Shown in pieces: positions 9,505-17,780 of a DNA stretch of 64,000 nt; position 1 is the first letter of the stretch; every line of letters starts with the position of its first letter. This DNA is from Flavobacterium sp. Lineage in GTDB: Bacteria > Bacteroidota > Bacteroidia > Flavobacteriales > Flavobacteriaceae. The position numbers and the translations under genes were made by a program. The stretch spans positions 1 through 64,000 of the forward strand of contig NZ_SEBS01000006.1 in NCBI RefSeq assembly GCF_004211145.1, read 5' to 3'. The notes beneath the pieces were generated by a model. That model was not told the DNA's origin and searched no databases. It worked only from the letters and a program-made list of their open reading frames with translations.

Positions 9505-10341
9505 ATGCTCAATTACAATGGCGGACTCATTGCGCCGATACATCCGAAATTAGACAACCGCGGCCTTTTGATGGGCGACGGCGTTTTCGAGACCGTGAGG
9601 ATTCTCGACGGTAAAGTACTTTTTCTTGAAGATCATTATTTCAGGCTGATGTCATCCATGCGTATCGTTCGCATGGAAATCCCGATGACGTTCACGATGG
9701 AATTTTTCGAATCCCAGTTGCTTTTGGCGGCCGAATCGGAAAATTGTACAGACTCGGGTCGTGCGCGAATTACCGTTTATAGAAGCGGTGGCGGTTTTTA
9801 TCTGCCGCAGACGAATGAAGTCGAATGGATTGCATCGGCGATTCCGCTTGAAAATAAACTGTATTCATTTTCAGATGCGACTTACGAGGTCGATCTTTTC
9901 AAAGACTTTTACGTGACCAAGCAATTGTTGTCGTCGATAAAGAGCACAAATAAATTGATCAATATCACAGGGAGTATTTTTGCCGATGAAAACGGACTCG
10001 ACAATTGCCTGCTGCTCAACGACAGCAAAAACGTGATCGAAGCGTTGAATGGAAATATCTTTATGTTGTCGGGCAAGAAACTTATCACGCCGCCTGTTTC
10101 CGAGGGTTGCCTCAATGGCGTCATGCGCAAGCAAATCCTCGCGATCGCAAGAAAGAATGAAAATATCGAGGTTGTCGAGGAAGTCATTTCGCCTTTCGAT
10201 CTCCAGAAAGCCGACGAATTGTTCCTTACTAACGTAATTACGGGAATCCAGCCCATCACGAAATATCGCAAAAAAGAATATGGTTTTGAATTGGCTGCCG
10301 ACCTGCTCGTGAAACTAAACGCCCAGGTCAGGCTGTCCTAA
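9505..10341 (+). CDS. Class IV aminotransferase (PabC/IlvE-like)
   Basis: The 278-residue PLP fold-type IV enzyme shows the family layout: an N-terminal GLLMGDGVFETVRI block, the likely PLP-binding lysine in the SIKSTNKL segment, the acidic ENGLDNCLLLNDSKNVIEA stretch, the PLP-phosphate loop TPPVSEGCLNGVMR and a late NVITGIQPI motif. Related enzymes are 4-amino-4-deoxychorismate lyase (folate pathway), branched-chain aminotransferase and D-amino acid aminotransferase. The EGCLNGVMR loop and length suit a lyase or small aminotransferase, but I cannot decide the substrate. The ATG follows immediately after a T-run. The stop overlaps the convergent yqgE stop by 4 bases. Confidence 0.82.
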   Translation: MLNYNGGLIAPIHPKLDNRGLLMGDGVFETVRILDGKVLFLEDHYFRLMSSMRIVRMEIPMTFTMEFFESQLLLAAESENCTDSGRARITVYRSGGGFYLPQTNEVEWIASAIPLENKLYSFSDATYEVDLFKDFYVTKQLLSSIKSTNKLINITGSIFADENGLDNCLLLNDSKNVIEALNGNIFMLSGKKLITPPVSEGCLNGVMRKQILAIARKNENIEVVEEVISPFDLQKADELFLTNVITGIQPITKYRKKEYGFELAADLLVKLNAQVRLS

Positions 10342-10898
10342 TTGAGGATCGGATTTTCGGGCGCGTTGCTCCACAACATATAATCGCCGCCGAGTTCGAG
10401 GATTTTCTCTTTCCAGAAATCGTTCGTCGATTTGCCGATGATTTTGTTCTTGTAGACGTTTTCGGCCACGATCCAGGAGTTCGATTGCATCTCGTCTTCG
10501 AGCTGCTGGGCCGCCCAACCGGTGTAACCCAGGAAAAATCGGATGTTTTCCTTTTTGATCAGCCCGTCGTTTATTAGTTTTTTCGTCCTGTCGAAGTCGC
10601 CTCCCCAATAGATTCCGTTCGAAATTTCGATGCTGTCGGTAATCAAATCGGGAATATTGTGGATGAAATACAGATTGTCCTGTTCAACCGGACCGCCGTT
10701 GTAGATCTTGAAGTTCGCTTCTACATCGGGAACAAGGTCGTTCACGGTATATTTTAGCGGTTTGTTGAGGATGAATCCCACGGAACCATCTTCGTTGTGA
10801 TCGGCTAATAATATAACGGATCGGTTGAAGGAAATATCCCCCATTATGGAAGGTTCCGCTATCAGCAAAAGCCCTTTGTTGAGTTTTTCTGAAATCAT
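10338..10898 (-). CDS. yqgE: YqgE/AlgH family protein
   Basis: The protein has 186 residues from the ATG at 10898. I prefer this over an upstream TTG (10928) because family members start with MISEKLNKGLLLIAEPS. The family signatures GDISFNRSVILLADHNEDGSVGFILNKP and FFLGYTGWAAQQLEDEM are present. The function of YqgE/AlgH is not settled; AlgH was named as an alginate regulator in Pseudomonas. It has no signal peptide and is probably cytosolic. The gene lies downstream of HU in the same orientation, separated by the HU terminator. Confidence 0.88.
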   Translation of the reverse strand: MISEKLNKGLLLIAEPSIMGDISFNRSVILLADHNEDGSVGFILNKPLKYTVNDLVPDVEANFKIYNGGPVEQDNLYFIHNIPDLITDSIEISNGIYWGGDFDRTKKLINDGLIKKENIRFFLGYTGWAAQQLEDEMQSNSWIVAENVYKNKIIGKSTNDFWKEKILELGGDYMLWSNAPENPILN

Positions 10899-10965
10899 CT
10901 TTGCCGCATTTTGCTTTAAATTTAACAAAAAAACTTTTGAACCGCCAAAAAAGGTGAGGATTTTA

Positions 10966-10995
10966 CAAAAAAAAAGCCTTTCAAAAGAAAGGCTT
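10966..10995 (-). terminator. Intrinsic terminator after HU
   Basis: AAGCCTTTC (10974-10982) and GAAAGGCTT (10987-10995) form a perfect 9-bp stem with an AAAA loop, followed on the minus strand by a run of Ts. Confidence 0.9.
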
Positions 10996-11019
10996 CCTAA
11001 TTTCGTATGTGCTTACTGC

Positions 11020-11292
11020 TTAGTTTACACCACCTTCGAGCTCAGCTCCGGCTTTGAACTTCACAACATTTTTAGCTGCAATCTTGATAGTTTTGCCAGT
11101 TTGTGGGTTACGACCTTCACGAGCAGCTCTTTGAGAAACTGACCAAGATCCGAAACCTACCAACGATACGCGTCCACCTTTTTTAAGTGTTCCACCTACG
11201 TTAGTCAAAAATGATTCTAAAGCTGATTTTGCAGCTGCTTTTGAAATTCCTGCATCTGCAGCAATAGCATCGATTAATTCTGATTTGTTCAT
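11020..11292 (-). CDS. hup: HU family DNA-binding protein
   Basis: This is a 90-residue bacterial HU. The N-terminal helices (MNKSELIDAIAADAGISK) form the dimer core. The signature GFGSWSVSQRAAREGRNPQTG leads into the DNA-bending arm with the conserved Arg/Asn-Pro-Gln-Thr-Gly tip, and the C-terminus is VVKFKAGAEL. HU compacts and bends DNA in the nucleoid as a dimer. The gene has its own promoter and terminator, so it is monocistronic, as expected for a highly expressed protein. Confidence 0.95.
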   Translation of the reverse strand: MNKSELIDAIAADAGISKAAAKSALESFLTNVGGTLKKGGRVSLVGFGSWSVSQRAAREGRNPQTGKTIKIAAKNVVKFKAGAELEGGVN

Positions 11293-11336
11293 AATAATAG
11301 TTATTAATTGATTGGTTAAACAATAAGTTACTTGAA

Positions 11337-11366
11337 CAAATTTAGTAGGAATTCCTTACTACGCAA
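11337..11366 (-). promoter_or_regulatory. Promoter of HU
   Basis: On the minus strand TTG (11366-11364) is followed after 19 nt by TAAATTTG (11344-11337), the Bacteroidota consensus. The predicted start near 11330 gives a leader of about 38 nt. Confidence 0.7.
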
Positions 11367-11469
11367 GACTTCGCGTGTGTTTTTAAACGATTTGTTGATA
11401 AGTTGGATGTTTTGTTGATAAAGGAACTTGCAAATCCAAAATTTTCTGTCATCCCTTTATTGGCGCAAC

Positions 11470-12417
11470 CTAAGACGCAATTGCCGATTCGGAAAACGAT
11501 ATTCCGTTGAGAAGCTCCTGAGCTGTCATTTTTTTCTTACCCGGAAGTTGCAACGAAATGATTTGGATAAATCCGTCGGCAACCGCAATCTTGATTTCTT
11601 TTTTGCCCGAAACGATAGTTCCGATGGGTTTGTCGTGCACCTCCAAAACCACGCGCGATTCGTAAATCTTCACGTTCTGCTCTGATCCATTGTCGGTAAA
11701 CCAGCACCAGGCCGCGGGATAAGGCGAGAGTCCGCGGATCAGGTTATGGATTTCACTTGCGGGTTTCGTCCAATCGATCTTACAATTATCGCGGTCGAGT
11801 TTGTAGGCGGTTTTTAGCTCCGACATATCGTTTTGAATCGTCGTCGCCGCCGTTCCTTCTGAAATTTTGTGCAAGGTTTCGGTCACGGCTTCTTTCCCGA
11901 TTTCCATGAGTCGGTCGTGCAATTCGCCTGCGGTTTCGTTTTCGCCGATCTTGATTTCCTTTTTCAGGATCATCGCGCCCGTATCGATCTTCTCGTCGAT
12001 GAAGAACGTCGTCACACCTGTTTTGGTTTCTCCGTTTATGATCGCCCAGTTGATCGGAGCCGCGCCCCGGTAATCAGGCAACAGCGACGCGTGCAAATTA
12101 AAAGTTCCCAATTCGGGCATCGCCCATACGGCTTTCGGCAACATCCGGAACGCGACGACGACTTGCAGGTTCGCATCGAGCGCTTTCAATTCGCCCAGGA
12201 ATTCCTCGTCCTTTAAATTCGGTGGCTGCAACAACGTCAAACCGTTCTCGAGCGCGTATTCCTTCACGGCCGAATATTTGATTTTTTGTCCGCGGCCTGC
12301 AGGTTTGTCGGTTGCGGTAATGACACCTACGACGTCATGTCCGGCTTTTACGATGGCGTCCAGGATACCGACGGCGAATTCGGGCGTGCCCATAAAAACG
12401 ATGCGTAATTTTTTCAT
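11470..12417 (-). CDS. fmt: Methionyl-tRNA formyltransferase
   Basis: The 315-residue enzyme formylates initiator Met-tRNA using 10-formyl-tetrahydrofolate. The N-terminal Rossmann start (RIVFMGTPEFAV) and the catalytic region with Asn107, His109 (NLHASLLPDYRG) and Asp145 (KIDTGAMI) are all present. The C-terminal OB-like tRNA-binding domain begins near residue 205. Its ATG overlaps the recQ stop by 4 bases (ATGA arrangement), so the two are probably translationally coupled within one transcript, with recQ first. Confidence 0.95.
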   Translation of the reverse strand: MKKLRIVFMGTPEFAVGILDAIVKAGHDVVGVITATDKPAGRGQKIKYSAVKEYALENGLTLLQPPNLKDEEFLGELKALDANLQVVVAFRMLPKAVWAMPELGTFNLHASLLPDYRGAAPINWAIINGETKTGVTTFFIDEKIDTGAMILKKEIKIGENETAGELHDRLMEIGKEAVTETLHKISEGTAATTIQNDMSELKTAYKLDRDNCKIDWTKPASEIHNLIRGLSPYPAAWCWFTDNGSEQNVKIYESRVVLEVHDKPIGTIVSGKKEIKIAVADGFIQIISLQLPGKKKMTAQELLNGISFSESAIAS

Positions 12418-14306
12418 GCTTTATTTAAGGAGTACTTGTTGTTGGGTTTTATCGCGACGGTTTCGGCCTCGAGCAGTTGTCGCAATGCAAAGATAACGGC
12501 ATTCGACGGTTCCTGCACCAAATTTTCGATTTCGCGAGAGTCGAGATCTTCGCTCGCGAGCAACATTTTTATTTTGTCCGACAGCGCAGTCGCACCTGTA
12601 TCGGGTTTGTTTTTCGCGATACAATAGGAGCAGATGCCGCAATCGCCCGAGGTTTCCCCGAAGTAGGCGAGAAGCTGTTTGTTCTTGCATTGGCTGTCGT
12701 CAGATACATAATCTATCACCGACCGAAGTTGTTCGTGCTTGAGTCTGTTCTGGGTTTCGAGGTATTTCGAGACGCGGTTTATCGTGCGTTCGTCTTCGCG
12801 CACCTCGTTGAACGTAAGCGTGGCGTCGTTTGAACGCGATTGGTAGTCGATGACCTGCCGCTGTTTGAGTTTCGAAAGCAGCGCGTACACTTCAACATCA
12901 GGTTTTCCCGATTTTTTTGCGATGGCCGACACGTTCAACGAAGCCGGCATCTCGTAAATCCCAGGATAACCGCGCAGGATCGCGAGCAAAATATCCTCGT
13001 CCTGCGAATTCATGCTGATGTAACGCATGACTTCCTTCGATTCGATTATGAATTGTGCGGTGATTTTTTCTGAAAATTCCTGAGACAACGTGAGCACTCC
13101 TTGCCTATCGAGAAACTGCAGCGCGTTGAACGCCTTCATCACCGGAAATTGGTATTGAGCGCAGAACTGATTGAGGTTGAATGGAAATTCCTGCTCCATG
13201 CCTTCGCCGTACGCGATCTGGAAATAGTTACAAAGTTTGATATAGACTTTCGTCAGGAATTCCTTGTCGGGCAATACGGAAAGGAACTGGTTTTCGGCGA
13301 TTCGTGCGTCGCTCGGGCCGTTCAATAAAACCGCGAACGCTTTGTCGCCGTTTCGTCCGGCGCGACCGGCTTCCTGATAATAATTTTCAAGATTTTCGGG
13401 CAGCTGGATGTGGATCACGGTTTTCACGTCGGGCTTATCGATGCCCATTCCGAAGGCATTCGTGGCGACCATGATCTGAACCGAATTGTTCATCCACGAT
13501 AGCATGTTCTTGTCCTTGTCTTTGGGATGCAAACCGCCGTGGTAAAAGGTTGCGGTGAAACCCATCGATTGCAGTTGGGACGATATTTCGACGCAGGATT
13601 TGCGATTTCGCACGTATATTATGGACGACTGGGTGTATTTTTTTAAGATTTGGCTTGTGCGGAACAACTTGTCCTCGGCCTTGTAAACCATGTACGCCAG
13701 GTTTTCGCGCCCGAATGATTTCGTGAAAACCGCGGGATTTGACAACTGCAGCTGGGTGACGATGTCTTTTTGGACGCGATCGGTCGCCGAAGCCGTCAAC
13801 GCTAAAAAGGCGACGTTCGGGAAATGCGGTTTGAGTTCGGAAATCCTGAGATAAGCGGGCCGGAAATCGTGTCCCCATTGCGAGATGCAATGTGCTTCGT
13901 CTATCGCGATGAGGTTTATGGGCAGCGCCTTTATGCGTTCGACGATCCATTCGGACTGCAAGCGTTCGGGCGAAACATACAGGAATTTGTAGTTTCCGAA
14001 TCGGCAATTGTCGAGCAAATCCGAAATTTCATCCTGCGACAGACCGCCCGTCATCGCGATCGCCTTGATGTCTTTTTGCTGCAGATTGCGGACTTGGTCT
14101 TTCATGAGAGCGACCAGAGGCGAAACGACCAGGCAAAGCCCGTCCTTCATCATCGCGGGCACTTGGAAACACGCAGATTTCCCGCCGCCCGTGGGTAAAA
14201 TGGCCACGGTATCGCGACCTGAAAGCACCGATGCGATGATCTCGGCCTGCGGTTCGCGGAACGTGTCGTGTTGCCAGTATTTTTGAAGGACTTCGAGCGC
14301 CGTCAT
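12414..14306 (-). CDS. recQ: RecQ family ATP-dependent DNA helicase
   Basis: The 630-residue superfamily 2 helicase has motif 0 (FREPQ), Walker A PTGGGKS (38-44), DEAH (136-139) with the RecQ extension CISQWGHDFRPAYL, and motif VI QEAGRAGRNGD near 315. It unwinds DNA 3' to 5' in recombination and fork repair. The four candidate zinc-binding cysteines are C540, C556, C559 and C562, near the C-terminus, after about 200 residues of winged-helix-like sequence. In E. coli RecQ they follow the helicase core directly. I see no HRDC domain. Flavobacteria often carry a second, longer recQ, so this is probably the short paralogue. Confidence 0.9.
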   Translation of the reverse strand: MTALEVLQKYWQHDTFREPQAEIIASVLSGRDTVAILPTGGGKSACFQVPAMMKDGLCLVVSPLVALMKDQVRNLQQKDIKAIAMTGGLSQDEISDLLDNCRFGNYKFLYVSPERLQSEWIVERIKALPINLIAIDEAHCISQWGHDFRPAYLRISELKPHFPNVAFLALTASATDRVQKDIVTQLQLSNPAVFTKSFGRENLAYMVYKAEDKLFRTSQILKKYTQSSIIYVRNRKSCVEISSQLQSMGFTATFYHGGLHPKDKDKNMLSWMNNSVQIMVATNAFGMGIDKPDVKTVIHIQLPENLENYYQEAGRAGRNGDKAFAVLLNGPSDARIAENQFLSVLPDKEFLTKVYIKLCNYFQIAYGEGMEQEFPFNLNQFCAQYQFPVMKAFNALQFLDRQGVLTLSQEFSEKITAQFIIESKEVMRYISMNSQDEDILLAILRGYPGIYEMPASLNVSAIAKKSGKPDVEVYALLSKLKQRQVIDYQSRSNDATLTFNEVREDERTINRVSKYLETQNRLKHEQLRSVIDYVSDDSQCKNKQLLAYFGETSGDCGICSYCIAKNKPDTGATALSDKIKMLLASEDLDSREIENLVQEPSNAVIFALRQLLEAETVAIKPNNKYSLNKA

Positions 14307-14475
14307 TTTTTTAGTGCCTGAGTGCCTGAGTAGCTGAGTACCTGAGCGCGTTAGGGTGTGAATTTACGAAATTGCTTTGAGACGGGATTTGAGGGAAAAG
14401 TGTAGGAAATCTTAAATGATTAGAAAATTAGCGAATTAGCGAATTAGCGAATTGGCGAATTGGCGAATTTTGGGA
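14307..14475. repeat. Short-period intergenic phrases
   Basis: Two unrelated phrases lie here: variants of TGCCTGAG in four near-copies (about 14313-14348) and variants of AATTAGCG in about six near-copies (about 14417-14470). Both touch gene ends. No coding sequence is visible. Confidence 0.6.
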
Positions 14476-15006
14476 TTAGAGGCGGTTGAGAATATAGGCT
14501 ACGCGGTTTTGCACGGTGTCTTTTGGGACTTCGAGCAGATCGTAGCCGTATTTCGAATAGGTTTCGACGAGATGTTCGTGGATCAGTTTCGCCTGTTCGT
14601 AGTTTTCGTAACGTTCGTTGTCGCTTTCGTAGATTTCTTCCCAGGGCGGCAACAGGAAAATCCTGTCATATTTGTGTTCGTGACAGGCGGCGTCGAAAGC
14701 CGATGGATAACTGTCACCGATGTAATGCATGTAAGCGAGTACGTCAGGGATGCCGCGGTCAATAAAAATCACGTCATGGCTTTCATTTTGGGCTTCGCGG
14801 AATTGTTTCTTCCTGCCTTCGAGCAGCAATTCGCTGAACAATAGCGGTTTCTCGAGGAACAATTGTTCGATCCCGTTCTTCTTGGCTTCGAGAATAACTT
14901 CACGCGAAACTTCAGGATAACAGCGATGTCCTTGCTCGATAAGCTTGTCGATAATCGAGGTTTTCCCGGAACCTGGCCCGCCGATGATGACGATGATTTG
15001 TTTCAT
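14476..15006 (-). CDS. AAA_28-type P-loop NTPase/kinase-like protein
   Basis: The 176-residue protein opens with Walker A GGPGSGKTS (residues 8-16). It carries a Walker B-like strand VIFIDRGIPDVLAYM and a third block YDRIFLLPPWEEIYESDNERYE, which together resemble the AAA_28/NadR-C type P-loop family of small nucleotide or metabolite kinases. The substrate is not known. The cytosolic protein has no other domain. It lies upstream of recQ in the same orientation with a 169-bp phrase-containing gap. Confidence 0.75.
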   Translation of the reverse strand: MKQIIVIIGGPGSGKTSIIDKLIEQGHRCYPEVSREVILEAKKNGIEQLFLEKPLLFSELLLEGRKKQFREAQNESHDVIFIDRGIPDVLAYMHYIGDSYPSAFDAACHEHKYDRIFLLPPWEEIYESDNERYENYEQAKLIHEHLVETYSKYGYDLLEVPKDTVQNRVAYILNRL

Positions 15007-15029
15007 TGGGCGCGAATTTACGAGAAATT

Positions 15030-15095
15030 GTTGATTTATTGATTTGTTGATTTGTTGATTGTTGATGTGTTGATTTGTTGATTTGTTGATTTGAG
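15030..15095. repeat. TTGATTTG phrase, left flank of the 220-bp array
   Basis: About nine near-copies of a 7-8-nt unit (TTGATTTG variants) lie between the NTPase start and the 220-bp array. The same phrase appears as its inverted complement at 16501-16552, on the other side of the array. Confidence 0.7.
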
Positions 15096-15143
15096 ATTTT
15101 CTCTTGCGTGGACGTTTGGGGTTGGGAAGATGTTTGATCGGTT

Positions 15144-16240
15144 AATTGGTTAGTGGTGTTTGGTGTCTGCCGTTGGGGGAATCGTTTTTTGTTGATGTGT
15201 TGATGCGTTGATACGTTTATTTGAGTTGTTGCCTTCCGCTGTATCTCGTTGTCATCCTGAGCTTGTCGAAGGATTGAAACGGAAACGTCTTTTGTAAACT
15301 ATACGCTTAATGTTCTTAACGAGCTTAATGGTAAAATTCAATAGCGTTGAAGGAGTTTTGTTTAATTGGTTAGTGGTGTTTGGTGTCTGCCGTGGGAGGA
15401 ATCGTTGTTTGTTGATGCGTTGATGCGTTTATGCGTTGATTTGAGTTGTTGCCTTCCGCTGTATCTCGTTGTCATCCTGAGCTTGTCGAAGGATTGAACG
15501 AGAACGCCTTTTGTAAACTATACGCTTAATGCTCTTAACTATCTTAATGGTAAAATTCAATAGCGTTGAAGGAGTTTTGTTTAATTGGTTAGTGGTGTTT
15601 GGCGTCTGCCGTTGGAGGAATAGTTGTTTGTTGATGCGTTGATGCGTTGATGTGTTTATTTGAGTAGTTGTCTTCCGCTGTATCTCGTTGTCATCCTGAG
15701 CTTGGCGAAGGATTGAAACGAGAACGCCTTTTGTAAACTATACGCTTAATGTTCTTAACTATCTTAATTGTAAAATTCAATAGCGTTGAAAGAGTTTTGT
15801 TTAATTGGTTAGTGGTGTTTGGCGTCTGCCGTTGGAGGAATAGTTGTTTGTTGATGCGTTTATTTGAGTAGTTGCCTTCCGATGTTTCTCGTTGTTATCC
15901 TGAGCTTGTCGAAGGATTGAAACGAGAACGTCTTTTGTAAAACTATACGCTTAATGCTCTTAACTATCTTAATGGTAAAATTCAAATGCGTTGAAGCAAT
16001 GTTTTTTTAATTGGTGAATTGGTTAGTGGTGTTTGGTGTCTGTCGTTGGGGAATCGTTTTTTGTTGATTTGTTGATTTGTTGATGCGTTTATTTGAGTTG
16101 TTGCCTTCCGCTGTATCTCGTTGTCATCCTGAGCCTGGCGAAGGATTGAAACGAGAACGCGTTTGTAAACTATACGCTTAATGTTCTTAACGAGCTTAAT
16201 GGTAAAATTCGACTGCGTTGAAGCAATGTTATTTAATCGG
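15144..16240. repeat. Tandem array of five units of about 220 bp
   Basis: Five near-identical units start at 15144, 15364, 15583, 15803 and 16017 (AATTGGTTAGTGGTG anchors), with periods of 220, 219, 220 and 214. Each holds a GTTGATGCG phrase of variable copy number, the block GTCATCCTGAGCTTGTCGAA (first copy from 15251), and a CTTAATG/CTTAACT/CTTAATGG block. There is no open frame, terminal inverted repeat or unique spacer, so it is not a CRISPR or a transposon. A single CTTAATG-type block also occurs inverted at 41551-41583. Confidence 0.85.
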
Positions 16241-16263
16241 TTACATCAACTGGAAACCAATCC

Positions 16264-16402
16264 CTAGCCCGGATGGAAGCGGTAGCCCACAGCAGAAAAA
16301 GCATTTGGAACAGGCGCAAGGCCGCGACCGACGGAAGCGCGACTTGTGCCGTCGTGACATTGCTTTTTCGCGAGGACTACAAGCGGACAGCCGGAATTTG
16401 CT
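16264..16402 (+). repeat. Dispersed hairpin element, copy 1
   Basis: The element starts CTAGCCCGGATGGAAGCGG and ends GCGGACAGCCGGAATTTGC. Internal arms near AAAAAGCA and TGCTTTTT are complementary. The ends match two other copies (19228-19372 and 45314-45458), whose arms differ in sequence but pair equally. No coding sequence is visible. Confidence 0.7.
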
Positions 16403-16500
16403 TCAGATGCAAAACTGTTATCAATGACAGCGATAGACCCGAACCAGCATATCAGAAAGTCAAAAAAAACAACTCGTGCGGTCCAAACAGAAACCTCAAA

Positions 16501-16552
16501 TAAACAAATAAACAAATCAACGCATCAACAGATTAACCGATTGAACCAAATC
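16501..16552. repeat. Inverted complement of the TTGATTTG phrase
   Basis: Near-copies of CAAATAAACAAATCAAC run to the promoter of the DUF493 gene. They are the reverse complement of the 15030-15095 phrase and close the 220-bp array on its right side. Confidence 0.55.
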
Positions 16553-16555
16553 AAC

Positions 16556-16563
16556 TATATTTG
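16556..16563 (+). promoter_or_regulatory. -7 box upstream of the DUF493 gene
   Basis: TATATTTG matches TAnnTTTG. It lies 15 nt before the ATG at 16579, implying a leader of only about 10 nt. No -33 TTTG is found at the usual distance. Confidence 0.45.
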
Positions 16564-16578
16564 CCTTTATTTAAACCC

Positions 16579-16866
16579 ATGGACCAAAAAAGCGAAGAGT
16601 TCTACGATCGCCTGCGCGACGAACTCAACAACACTACCGAGAAATGGCCAACCGAATATCTTTACAAGTTCATCGTGCCTACTGACCGCGACAAGGTCGA
16701 AGCTGTAGAAAGCGCATTTGACGGGCTTGGAGCGGTAATCGAAACTACGAAATCGAAGACGGGAAAATATACGAGCCTGTCCATAAATGTGGTCATGAAA
16801 GACGCGCAAAGCATTATTGATCAATATCTTAAAGTTTCCACCATAGAAGGAATCGTTTCCCTGTAA
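16579..16866 (+). CDS. DUF493 family protein
   Basis: The 95-residue protein starts at the ATG 16579 (MDQKSEEFYDRL). An upstream TTG in frame overlaps the -7 box and is rejected. The core YLYKFIVPTDRDKVEAVESAF, followed by a TGKYTSLSINVVMKDAQSIIDQY ferredoxin-like half, is the DUF493 (YbeD-like) pattern, a small ACT/ferredoxin-fold family whose role is unresolved. The DUF4290 gene follows after 2 bases, so the two are probably co-transcribed. Confidence 0.82.
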   Translation: MDQKSEEFYDRLRDELNNTTEKWPTEYLYKFIVPTDRDKVEAVESAFDGLGAVIETTKSKTGKYTSLSINVVMKDAQSIIDQYLKVSTIEGIVSL

Positions 16867-16868
16867 TT

Positions 16869-17579
16869 ATGCAATATCAAAAAGAAGTAGCCGGCGATGT
16901 CGTGTACAACCTCGAGTACAATGCCGAGCGCGAGCCGCTGATCATTCCCGAATACGGGCGTCATTTGCAAAAATTGATCGACCAGGCGACTGCGATCGAG
17001 GACAGGACCGAGCGCAACAAGGCCGCGAAATACATCATCCAGGTCATGGGCAGTTTGAATCCGCATTTGCGTGACGTGCCTGATTTCCAGCACAAGCTTT
17101 GGGATCAATTGTTCATCATGAGCGATTTCAGGATCGATGTCGATTCGCCTTATCCGATCCCGTCGCGAGAAGTGTTGCAATTGCGTCCCGACCCGTTGAA
17201 ATATCCACAGAATTTCCCGAAATACCGTTTCTACGGAAACAACATCCAATACATGATCAACGTTGCGATCGGGTGGGAAGACGGCGAAATGAAGGACGCA
17301 CTCATCGTCGTGATCGCGAACCACATGAAAAAGTCGTACCTGAGCTGGAACAAGGACACGGTGACCGACGCGGTGATTTTCGAACATTTGTACGAGATGA
17401 GCGAAGGTAAACTCAACCTTATCGAAAGCTCAGAGGAATTGCTCAACATGAGCGAGATCATGCGCACGAACAAAAAGGTTTCGAACAAATCAATGCAGCC
17501 GCAACAGCCGATGCAGATGCAGAAGAACAATAATAATAAGATGAATAAGAAACCGTTCATCAAGAAGAAGAATTTGTAG
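16869..17579 (+). CDS. DUF4290 domain protein
   Basis: This 236-residue protein is typical of Bacteroidota. It opens EVAGDVVYNLEYNAEREPL, carries the conserved block RNKAAKYIIQVMGSLNPHLRD, and has an all-helical middle part. From about residue 205 it becomes a Gln/Met/Asn-rich, then Lys-rich tail (QPQQPMQMQKNNNNKMN), probably disordered and possibly nucleic-acid binding (inference). No signal peptide is present. Location directly before murA is a common flavobacterial arrangement, but the function is unknown. Confidence 0.82.
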   Translation: MQYQKEVAGDVVYNLEYNAEREPLIIPEYGRHLQKLIDQATAIEDRTERNKAAKYIIQVMGSLNPHLRDVPDFQHKLWDQLFIMSDFRIDVDSPYPIPSREVLQLRPDPLKYPQNFPKYRFYGNNIQYMINVAIGWEDGEMKDALIVVIANHMKKSYLSWNKDTVTDAVIFEHLYEMSEGKLNLIESSEELLNMSEIMRTNKKVSNKSMQPQQPMQMQKNNNNKMNKKPFIKKKNL

Positions 17580-17584
17580 TATTG

Positions 17585-17772
17585 ATGTTAGTATTGAGTT
17601 ATTAGTATTGAGTATTGAGAATTCTTGAAGCGAAAAACAGACTTATACAATCAACCCAAACAGTCATCAAAACAAAAATTACAGGATCGAACTATGCGTC
17701 TTAAGACCATTTAGTTTCTCCAAGTGCAGATTCAAATTCATAACTCAATACTCAAAACTCACATCTCATAAC
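17585..17772. repeat. Inverted pair of AGTATTGAG phrases
   Basis: Arm 1 (17585-17619) contains near-copies of AGTATTGAGTT. Arm 2 (17741-17772) contains the inverse, ACTCAATACTCAAAACTC. The spacer is about 120 nt, and the gap before murA could fold into one long hairpin. Confidence 0.65.
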
Positions 17773-17780
17773 TATCAAAA

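Noticed and set aside
15144..16240. CRISPR array
   Set aside because: Units of about 220 bp are repeated without unique spacers and no cas genes are present.
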